Positions 7,856 to 14,545 of a stretch of DNA of 64,000 bases are shown in pieces. The stretch's first letter is position 1, and every line of letters begins with the position of its first letter. The notes below the pieces were generated by a model. The model made no database searches and was not told the origin of the DNA. It saw only the letters and a program-made list of their open reading frames with translations. Made by a program: the position numbers and the translations under genes. The DNA comes from Pseudomonas sp. Irchel 3E13 (GTDB lineage Bacteria; Pseudomonadota; Gammaproteobacteria; Pseudomonadales; Pseudomonadaceae): contig NZ_FYDX01000010.1 of the NCBI RefSeq assembly GCF_900187455.1, positions 248,001-312,000 on the forward strand. Reading direction: 5' to 3'.

Positions 7856-9145
7856 ATGTTTGCCCCTCTTTCTTGCTCTTGCGGGCGCCGTTTGTGTGGC
7901 CTGGCGGGAGTGTTCGTCAGTCTTTCGACGCACGCCGGCGGTTTTTTCGAAGACAGCCGTGCACGTGTGGAAACACGCAATGTTTACTTCAATCGTGACT
8001 TCCGTGACGGCCACAGCAGTTCCACCCAAGGCGCATCGAAACGCGAGGAATGGGCGCAAGGTTTTATTCTGAATATTCAGTCCGGTTATACCGACGGGCC
8101 GTTTGGCTTCGGTGTTGATGCGCTGGGCATGTATGGTTTCAAACTGGATTCGAGTCCGGCCGACAGCAACAGTGGGCTGTTGCCTTCCCGTGGACATGAT
8201 CCACGCCAGTCCGAGGATCAATACGCCAAGCTCGGCCTGACCGGCAAAGTCCGTTATTCGAAAACGTTGTTGAACTATGGCGCGATGCTGCCGGACATGC
8301 CGCTGCTCAAATACAACGACGGGCGCTTGTTGCCGACGATGTTCCATGGCGCCTCGCTGACGTCCGAGGAAGTCAGCGACCTGCGCTTGAGCCTGATGCG
8401 CCTGGACAAATACACCGCCCGCGATTCCACCGATGCCCAGGACATCCGCGTGCACTGCAAGAACAAGCGCTATGCCTGCGACACCAGCGCCGATCACTTC
8501 GATCTGGCCGGCCTGGACTACCGGATCAACGAGCGGGTCAGTGCGCAGTACCAGGTGGCGAAGCTGGAGAACATCTACCGCCAGCACTTCCTGGGACTTA
8601 CCGCCAGCCAGCCGTTGGCGACCGGCAGCCTTTCCGCCGACCTGCGCCTGATCAAGAGTGACGATATCGGCCGGGCCCGCGCGGGCGAGATCGACCATCG
8701 GGCGTTCAGCGGCATGCTCGGCTACAGCCTGGGCGGGCACAAGCTCAGCGCCGGCTGGCAGCGCATGTATGGCGACAGCGCCATGCCGTACCTGGATGGC
8801 AGCAACCCGTACCTGGTCAACTATGCCCAGGTCAACGATTTCGCCGCGGCGCAAGAGCGCTCCTGGCAACTGCGCTACGACTATGACTTCAAGGCCCTGG
8901 GCCTGAATGGCCTGACCTTCTTCACCCGCTATATCAATGGCGATCACGTCAAGGTTCCCGGCAGCCTGGCCGAGGGCAAGGAATGGGAGCGCGACACCGA
9001 GTTCAAGTACCAGGTGCAAAGCGGCACGTTCAAGGATGTCAGCGTGCGCTTGCGCAACTCCACGTATCGCAGCAATTACGAGAAGTTCGCCCGCGACATG
9101 GATGAAACCCGGGTGATCGTCAGCTACAACGTCTCGATCTGGTAA
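7856..9145 (+). CDS. OprD-family outer-membrane porin
   Basis: The product of about 429 residues is an OprD-type substrate-specific porin. After a probable signal peptide of about 24 residues, the mature N-terminus GGFFEDSRARVETRNVYFNRDFR matches the family start. Beta-strand alternation runs throughout, with FSGMLGYSLGGHKLSAGWQRMYGD and FTRYINGD typical of the late barrel. The C-terminus ends in an aromatic residue (VSYNVSIW), as outer-membrane barrels do. The frame is open to 7733. The ATG at 7856 is preferred because it gives a signal peptide, but its ribosome-binding site is weak. OprD family members import amino acids, peptides or aromatic acids, and this substrate is unknown. A GC-rich hairpin follows the stop at 9158-9180. 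Confidence 0.85.
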   Translation: MFAPLSCSCGRRLCGLAGVFVSLSTHAGGFFEDSRARVETRNVYFNRDFRDGHSSSTQGASKREEWAQGFILNIQSGYTDGPFGFGVDALGMYGFKLDSSPADSNSGLLPSRGHDPRQSEDQYAKLGLTGKVRYSKTLLNYGAMLPDMPLLKYNDGRLLPTMFHGASLTSEEVSDLRLSLMRLDKYTARDSTDAQDIRVHCKNKRYACDTSADHFDLAGLDYRINERVSAQYQVAKLENIYRQHFLGLTASQPLATGSLSADLRLIKSDDIGRARAGEIDHRAFSGMLGYSLGGHKLSAGWQRMYGDSAMPYLDGSNPYLVNYAQVNDFAAAQERSWQLRYDYDFKALGLNGLTFFTRYINGDHVKVPGSLAEGKEWERDTEFKYQVQSGTFKDVSVRLRNSTYRSNYEKFARDMDETRVIVSYNVSIW

Positions 9146-9198
9146 AAACCGCCCGGCTGCGCCGACAATGAGCCGGCGCACTTCGGGAGTCTTTACCC

Positions 9199-9936
9199 AT
9201 GAAACACCTGCTGTTGATCGGAATCGGCCCGGGCAATCCGCGGCAGATCACCCTTGAAGCCATCGACGCGCTGAACCGTGCCGATGTCTTCTTCGTGCTG
9301 GACAAGCACCAGAGCAACGACGACATGCTGCACCTGCGCAAGCAGATGCTCGAGCAGTGGGTGACCCGCCCGTACCGGCTGGTGCAGGTCGAGGATCCGC
9401 GTCGCGATGGCGAGGCGGCCGATTATGTCGGCGCCGTGCGCGACTGGCACCAGCAGCGCGCCGCGCTCTACGGCCGGTTGCTGGCCGATGAGCTGCGCGA
9501 CGGGGAATGCGGCGCCTTCCTGCTCTGGGGCGAGCCGGGTTTGTACGACAGCACGCTGCGGATTCTGGAGTTGGTGGAAGGCGCGGCCTTCAGCCTCGAA
9601 GTAATTCCCGGCATCAGCAGCGTGCAGGCCCTGGCCGCCCGTCACCGGATTGCGCTCAACCGCATTGGCGAGCCGCTGCAGATTCTCCCCGGCAGACGGC
9701 TGGCCGAAGTGCCACGGATCGACAACCTGGTGGTGATGCTGGACGGCAAGTGCGCGTTCGCCGAGCTGGATGACCCGGACCTGCACATCTATTGGGGCGC
9801 CTATCTGGGCAGTGCCGACGAAATCCTCATCAGCGGGCCGCTTCTGGAGGTCAAGGCGCAGATCCTCGCCGCCCGGGAGCAGGCGAGGGCGCGCAAGGGC
9901 TGGATCATGGACACTTATCTGCTGCGTCGTCAGTAA
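9199..9936 (+). CDS. cobF: Precorrin-6A synthase (deacetylating)
   Basis: This 245-residue protein is CobF of the aerobic cobalamin pathway. It methylates precorrin-5 at C-1 and releases acetate to give precorrin-6A. The tetrapyrrole methylase signature LLIGIGPGNPRQITLEA opens the protein. FLLWGEPGLYDSTLRILE and VIPGISSVQALAARHRI follow in the positions expected for SAM binding. The DPDLHIYWGAYLG and RKGWIMDTYLLR C-terminus distinguishes CobF from other tetrapyrrole methylases. A ribosome-binding site (GGGAG) lies ahead of the ATG. The 3' end overlaps the convergent glycosyltransferase by 32 bp. No other cob genes are nearby. Confidence 0.92.
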   Translation: MKHLLLIGIGPGNPRQITLEAIDALNRADVFFVLDKHQSNDDMLHLRKQMLEQWVTRPYRLVQVEDPRRDGEAADYVGAVRDWHQQRAALYGRLLADELRDGECGAFLLWGEPGLYDSTLRILELVEGAAFSLEVIPGISSVQALAARHRIALNRIGEPLQILPGRRLAEVPRIDNLVVMLDGKCAFAELDDPDLHIYWGAYLGSADEILISGPLLEVKAQILAAREQARARKGWIMDTYLLRRQ

Positions 9937-11218
9937 GCCGGTTTTTCGCTTCGATCCACTGCGCCATGTATTGGGTGCTCTTGTGCTGGTGATGACGCAG
10001 CATCGCCCCGGTGAAGTTGTACAGGCGCTGGGCGGGGAGGTCTTGCAAGGTCTGTTCGATACGCTCCACCAGGGCCTGGCTGTGCCAGCGCCAATCGTAA
10101 CGGGCACCGAGCAATTGCCGGGCATCGCGTTGGGCCTGGTTCCAGCGTGCTTCGTCGTTGTACAGGCTGGCCGCAGCTTCGGCCAGGCCCTCGGCAGTGC
10201 CGGACACCAGACCGGGCCAGGGCAGGGCGCCATGCATGGCTTCGGTGCCGATCGGCGTGGTCACGCTCGGCGTACCGACCAACATGGCATCAGTGAGCTC
10301 GCCCTTGATCCCGGCGCCGAAACGCAGCGGTGCCAGGCACACCCGCGCCTTGCCCATCACCTCCAGCGCATCGTCGGCGCGCTCAAACATCAGGAAACCG
10401 TCCTCGACGCTATGCAGCGCAGTGGCCTTGGGCGGGGCGTAGGCGCCGTAAATGTGCAACTGCGCATCGGGCAGGCGGCGGCGGATCATCGGCCAGATGT
10501 TGTGCTTCATCCACAGCACCGCGTCCCAGTCCGGCGCATGGCGCAAGTTGCCGATGCTGATGAAATGCGCGCGCTCGGCAAACGGTCGCGGCGCAGTGCC
10601 CGGCACCTGCAGCATCAACGGACACCAGTGCAACAGGTCAGGCGGCACGCCGAAGCCGTTGACCAGCAGGTTGATCTCCACGTCGGAGATCATCAGGCTC
10701 AAATCGCAGCGGTAGATCGCTGCGAGTTCGCGCTGGGTCAGGTCGGTCGGCGCCATCTGCCGGTAGAGGTCGGGGCCGGAGGTCGCGAACAGTTCGCGGA
10801 AATCGTTGGGGTCCAGGCCATGCGTCAGGCGCCGGCGCAGCAGGACATGACGCGCTTCGCGCAGGCTCTGCAGCTCGGACGTCTCCAGCACGCGCAGGGC
10901 GTCCGGACAGTGTTTCTCCACGCGCCAGCCAAATTGCTCTTCCATCATGAAGCGGTCGAACAGCACCACGTCCGGTGCCAGCTCACTGATGAAACGCTCG
11001 AAGCTGTCGTCGTTCAGTTCAATGACCTGCTCGCCGATGCCCAGGCTGGCGAGGTCGGCCTTGTGCTCGCCGGCCGCTGCGGGGCTGCTGAAGGTGATGC
11101 GCCAGCCGTGGGCCAGGAAACTTTCGAGGATCTGCATCATGTGTCCGCCGGCGGCCGGGGAGGTCGGCTCGGGCCAGGCATAACCAATGACCAGGACGTG
11201 CAGGGGCGATGCGGACAT
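9905..11218 (-). CDS. Glycosyltransferase (GT-B fold, group 1-like)
   Basis: This 437-residue protein begins with a Rossmann-like strand and glycine-rich loop (HVLVIGYAWPEPTSPAAGGHMMQ). The C-terminal half resembles group 1 glycosyltransferases: ISIGNLRHAPDWDAVLWMKHNIWPMIRRRLPDAQLHIYGAY is followed by ARVCLAPLRFGAGIKGELTDAMLVGTPSVTT. The G-IKGEL-DAM pattern holds the nucleotide-sugar-binding Glu/Lys region. It probably transfers a sugar in cell-surface or glycoprotein biosynthesis. The acceptor is unknown. The ATG at 11218 begins the conserved fold, and the open frame to 11383 adds unrelated residues. It overlaps cobF tail to tail and is divergent from the repeat-protein gene. Confidence 0.82.
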   Translation of the reverse strand: MSASPLHVLVIGYAWPEPTSPAAGGHMMQILESFLAHGWRITFSSPAAAGEHKADLASLGIGEQVIELNDDSFERFISELAPDVVLFDRFMMEEQFGWRVEKHCPDALRVLETSELQSLREARHVLLRRRLTHGLDPNDFRELFATSGPDLYRQMAPTDLTQRELAAIYRCDLSLMISDVEINLLVNGFGVPPDLLHWCPLMLQVPGTAPRPFAERAHFISIGNLRHAPDWDAVLWMKHNIWPMIRRRLPDAQLHIYGAYAPPKATALHSVEDGFLMFERADDALEVMGKARVCLAPLRFGAGIKGELTDAMLVGTPSVTTPIGTEAMHGALPWPGLVSGTAEGLAEAAASLYNDEARWNQAQRDARQLLGARYDWRWHSQALVERIEQTLQDLPAQRLYNFTGAMLRHHQHKSTQYMAQWIEAKNRLTDDAADKCP

Positions 11219-11451
11219 GTGCGGTGGGGCCTTGGAAAAAGGGCGTATTAAAGCAGATTCAGCTTCGCTGCTGCGCTGCGCAAGCGCTCTGTCTGGAGGA
11301 TCGCACGGCCTCTTGAGGGAAAATATTTGCGCGGCTACTGAAACAAGTTTCGATATTGTCAGTCTGTAATGGCAAGCTGCCACGTCTCGGACGCCGTGGG
11401 TGTTGTACTGCAGCTCCGTCCGTGCAATTCCGACTTAACGCAAGGACTCTC

Positions 11452-11874
11452 ATGAAGATCAAAACTGCCCTGTTGGGTTCCCTCCTGCTGCTCTTGCCGC
11501 TGTCTTACGCGCAGGCTGACAACTGCCGTTCGAACAGCTACGGCGGACAAGACTGCCGGTACGACGATGGCACCACGTCGACCAGTCGTTCCAACAGTTA
11601 CGGTGGTCAGGACACGCGCTACAGCGACGGCCGTTCTTCCACCAGCCGTTCGAACAGCTACGGTGGCCAGGAAACCCGCTTCAGCGATGGCAGCAGTTCC
11701 AGCAGCCGCGCCAACAGCTACGGTGGCCAGGATACCCGCTACAGCAACGGCGAGTCGTCCAACAGCCGCTCCAACAGTTATGGCGGCCAGGACACTCGCA
11801 ACAGCGATGGCTCCAGCTCCACCAGCCGCTCCAACAGCTACGGCGGTCAGGACACCCGAAACAGCAAGCGCTAA
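11452..11874 (+). CDS. Secreted repeat protein with six SNSYGGQ repeats
   Basis: This 140-residue protein has a clear signal peptide ending SYAQA, about 22 residues long. The mature part consists of tandem 20-residue repeats with consensus RSNSYGGQDTRYSDGSSSTS, five complete and a sixth cut short (ends TRNSKR). It is very polar and rich in Ser, Asn, Gly and Gln, with two Cys in the first repeat. It resembles low-complexity extracytoplasmic proteins. I know of no assigned function. The start at 11452 has AAGGA upstream. It precedes another small secreted protein and then the HlyD/M50 export genes on the same strand, so a functional link is possible but unproven. Confidence 0.8.
   Translation: MKIKTALLGSLLLLLPLSYAQADNCRSNSYGGQDCRYDDGTTSTSRSNSYGGQDTRYSDGRSSTSRSNSYGGQETRFSDGSSSSSRANSYGGQDTRYSNGESSNSRSNSYGGQDTRNSDGSSSTSRSNSYGGQDTRNSKR
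11527..11871 (+). repeat. 60-bp tandem repeat array (six units)
   Basis: Units start at 11527, 11587, 11647, 11707, 11767 and 11827, an exact 60-bp period, with the last unit shortened. The repeats diverge mostly at synonymous or serine-rich positions, so the array keeps the reading frame. Copy number probably varies between strains. Confidence 0.9.
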
Positions 11875-11902
11875 CCGATACGCCCCGCAACACGCTCCGC
11901 AA

Positions 11903-11927
11903 CGGACACGGTTTGACGCCGTGTCCG
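11903..11927 (+). terminator. Hairpin after the SNSYGGQ gene
   Basis: A perfect 9-bp stem CGGACACGG / CCGTGTCCG with a 7-base loop lies 28 bases after the stop codon. The following CTTGATC is only weakly T-rich, so termination may be partial. Confidence 0.5.
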
Positions 11928-12056
11928 CTTGATCGCGAGCTTTTCCGAACGATTCCTCGCAACCGCCCCGCAAATTTCATCAAGCCCCCCGGCAGACCAC
12001 TTCCTCGATCAGAAAAAGGTTGATAGCATCCGGCCAGTTCGTGGAGGGCGGTTTTT

Positions 12057-12389
12057 GTGACGCAGTTCTCGATTCGTCTGATTGCCCCAACGTTGCTGCT
12101 GATACTCGCAGCCACCAGCGCCTGGGCTGGCAACACGCCTTGCTCCGGACGCAAGGGTGGAATTGCCGGCTGTGATGGTGATGCCTTCCTGTGTAACGAC
12201 GGTTCCATCAGTGCCTCGAAAAAAAGCTGCGCCGCCTCTACCGGTGGACGTGGCTCCTCTGCTGTGGCCCGGCCATTGCTGGACACCAGCAGCGAATGCG
12301 GCTGTGGCTCGGGCGCCTACTGCACCGGACCGCGTGGCGGTGTCTACTGCCTCACCCCCGGCGGCAAGAAGAGCTACCACCGACGCTGA
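12057..12389 (+). CDS. Small cysteine-rich secreted protein
   Basis: This 110-residue protein starts at a GTG at 12057 preceded by GGAGG. It has a signal peptide ending TSAWA. The mature part contains eight cysteines (CSG, CDG, CND, CAA, CGCG, CTG, CLT), an even number that suggests disulfide bonding in the periplasm or outside the cell. It ends with a basic GGKKSYHRR. This resembles uncharacterised small Pseudomonas exported proteins with NTPCSGRKGGI-type N-termini. No function can be assigned. It lies 78 bp upstream of the HlyD-like gene on the same strand and may be co-transcribed with it. Confidence 0.75.
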   Translation: MTQFSIRLIAPTLLLILAATSAWAGNTPCSGRKGGIAGCDGDAFLCNDGSISASKKSCAASTGGRGSSAVARPLLDTSSECGCGSGAYCTGPRGGVYCLTPGGKKSYHRR

Positions 12390-12467
12390 CCAACGGTGGT
12401 CAGGTTCGGCGCAATTCAGTCGATACTCAAATTGAAACATTCCAAACCTTTACAGGGACGTAGCGAG

Positions 12468-13229
12468 ATGAAGCAGGTAGCGTGGTGGGCGGTTTTGGCC
12501 CTGATCAGTGGCGTGGCGCAGGCCGCGACCGAGAGCGATCCATTGCTTGAGGGTGCCACTTCCACCGCCAGTGAGGTTCGTGGTGTGCTGCGCGCCCGCT
12601 TCCAGGCGGTGCTGGCCAGCGAACTGCCCGGCCGCGTCACCGAAATCCCTTTCGCCGAAGGCCAGTCGTTCAGCAAGGGCGACGTGCTGGTGCGTTTCGA
12701 CTGCAGTGCCTACCAGGCCCAGGCCAACGCTTCCGGCGCCGCGGTGCGTGCCGCCCGTGAAGAATTGCGCAACAAGCAGCAGTTGGCGGCCCTCAACTCG
12801 GTCGGCCGCTTCGAAGTGGCCCTCGCCGAAGCCCGGCAGGCCCAGGCCCAGGCCGAATCCCAGGTCTATCAGGTGCAAGTCCAGCGCTGCCAAGTGAAGG
12901 CACCGTTCGACGGTCAGGTCGTGGTGCGCCGGGTCCAGGCGCACGAGAGCGTTGCCAGTGGCTCGCCGCTGCTGGAAATCGTCGACAACCGCTCCCTGGA
13001 AATCCATTTGCTGGTGCCGTCGCGCTGGCTCGGCAAGCTCAAGCCCGAGCAGACGTTCAGCTTCGTCCCCGATGAAACCGGCACGCCGATCAATGCCGTG
13101 GTCAAGCGCCTCGGCGCGCGCATAGACGAGGGCAGCCAGACCCTGCTGCTGATCGGCAGCGTGCCGGCCAACACCCCGGGCCTGCTGGCCGGGATGAGCG
13201 GCACCGCGCACTTTGCGGAGCCGCAATGA
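12468..13229 (+). CDS. Periplasmic HlyD-like adaptor protein
   Basis: This 253-residue protein has a signal peptide (MKQVAWWAVLALISGVAQA) and membrane-fusion/adaptor architecture. A first lipoyl-like half (ASELPGRVTEIPFAEGQSFSKGDVLVRFD) leads into an alpha-helical hairpin rich in Ala and Gln, about residues 83-140. The second lipoyl half is VKAPFDGQVVVRRV, followed by a beta-barrel part. In tripartite pumps such proteins link an inner-membrane component to a TolC-type channel. The start at 12468 follows GCGAG and gives the signal peptide. Its stop overlaps the next gene's start by 4 bp (ATGA), showing translational coupling. It is shorter than most RND adaptors (about 350-400 residues). Confidence 0.85.
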   Translation: MKQVAWWAVLALISGVAQAATESDPLLEGATSTASEVRGVLRARFQAVLASELPGRVTEIPFAEGQSFSKGDVLVRFDCSAYQAQANASGAAVRAAREELRNKQQLAALNSVGRFEVALAEARQAQAQAESQVYQVQVQRCQVKAPFDGQVVVRRVQAHESVASGSPLLEIVDNRSLEIHLLVPSRWLGKLKPEQTFSFVPDETGTPINAVVKRLGARIDEGSQTLLLIGSVPANTPGLLAGMSGTAHFAEPQ

Positions 13230-14545
13230 ACGCGCCTGTTCCCGGCGCGCTGGAACAGCTTCTGGCGCATTACCTGAAGCTGGAACGGCAGGCTCGCGCC
13301 GCCGCTTCAGTGGAGGTGCTGTCCTTCAGCATGGTCAACGACAGCCAGGCGTTGTTCGGTTTTCGTCACGCGGCGTTGCTGATCACCGGCAAGGTCCGTG
13401 CCCTGACCGGCATCAGCGCGGTCGAACCGAACGCGCCATTCGTAGTGTTTATCGAGCGGGTCGCCGGGCGTCTGGCGGCGAGCGATCGCTTCGCCTTGCC
13501 CGGCGCGGTGCCGCCGGAGAGTCTGGACCAGGCCAGCCGCGACGACTGGCAAGCGCTTTCGGCGCCCCATGCGTTCTGGCTGCCGCTCAAGGACCGCGAA
13601 GGCGAGGTGTTCGGCGGTTTGTGGCTGGCCCGCGACAATCCCTGGAGCGAGGCCGAACAGGCGCTGCTGGCGCAGTTGGGCGATTGCTACAGTCACGCCT
13701 GGCGCGCCTTGCAACCGGGCAAACCGTGGCGCCTGCGCTGGCCGGCGCGGACCCGTTGGGCGCTCGCCGGGGCCTTGTTGCTGGTGCTGCTGGTGCCGGT
13801 GCGCCAGTCGGTGCTGGCGCCGGCTGAAGTGGTGCCGCGCAACGGTCAGGTCGTTGCGGCGCCGCTGGACGGGGTGGTCGCCGAGTTTCTGGTCAAGCCT
13901 AACCAGCCGGTGCAGGCCGGGCAGGTGCTGGTGCGCTTCGACGCCACCAGCCTCAAGGCCCAGGCCGATGTTGCCGAGCGCACCCTGGGTGTCGCCGAGG
14001 CCGAACTCAAGGCCAACACCCAGCGGGCTTTTTCCGATACCGACTCCAGTGCCCGGCTGGACCTGCTGGCCGCCCGCGTCGAACAGAAACGCGCCGAACG
14101 TGATTACGCCCGTGACCTGCTGGCGCGCAGCGAAGTGCGCGCCGAACGCGACGGCATCGCGGTGTTCGCCGATGCCCAGCGCTGGACCGGCAAGCCGGTG
14201 CGCACGGGCGAGCGCCTGCTGGACATCGCCGACCCGGCCCAGGCCGAGCTGCGGATCGAATTGCCGGTGGCCGATGCCATCGGCCTGGAGCAGGGCGCCG
14301 AAGTGGCGCTGTTCCTCGACAGCGACCCGCTGCACCGCCACAGCGCGACGCTCGAGCGCGCCGCGTACCAGGCGCAGAGCACGGCGGCCGGGCAACTGGC
14401 CTACCGGCTCGATGCGGCCTTCGACGCCGCCCCGCCGCGTATCGGTTTGCGTGGCACGGCCAAGGTCTTCGGTGACCGTGCGCCGCTGGCGCTGTACCTG
14501 TTGCGCCGGCCGCTGGCGGCCTTGCGTCAGGCGGTGGGCCTGTGA
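13226..14545 (+). CDS. Membrane HlyD-like protein with GAF-like N-terminal domain
   Basis: This protein has 439 residues. Residues 1-165 form a soluble, apparently cytosolic domain with a GAF-like pattern (LPLKDREGEVFGGLWLARDNPWSEAE). One membrane helix follows (about 177-193). A periplasmic HlyD part comes next: VVAAPLDGVVAEFLVKPNQPVQAGQVLVRFD is a lipoyl half, a helical hairpin follows, then SEVRAERDGIAVF and a barrel. It overlaps both neighbours by 4 bp, so all three genes are translationally coupled. A cytosolic sensory or docking domain on an adaptor is unusual and may recognise the cargo or a signal. The GAF assignment is tentative. Confidence 0.8.
   Translation: MNAPVPGALEQLLAHYLKLERQARAAASVEVLSFSMVNDSQALFGFRHAALLITGKVRALTGISAVEPNAPFVVFIERVAGRLAASDRFALPGAVPPESLDQASRDDWQALSAPHAFWLPLKDREGEVFGGLWLARDNPWSEAEQALLAQLGDCYSHAWRALQPGKPWRLRWPARTRWALAGALLLVLLVPVRQSVLAPAEVVPRNGQVVAAPLDGVVAEFLVKPNQPVQAGQVLVRFDATSLKAQADVAERTLGVAEAELKANTQRAFSDTDSSARLDLLAARVEQKRAERDYARDLLARSEVRAERDGIAVFADAQRWTGKPVRTGERLLDIADPAQAELRIELPVADAIGLEQGAEVALFLDSDPLHRHSATLERAAYQAQSTAAGQLAYRLDAAFDAAPPRIGLRGTAKVFGDRAPLALYLLRRPLAALRQAVGL

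Noticed and set aside
11527..11871. CRISPR-like array because of the exact 60-bp period
   Set aside because: There are no unique spacers between conserved repeats. The whole unit is repeated in frame inside a signal-peptide-bearing coding sequence.
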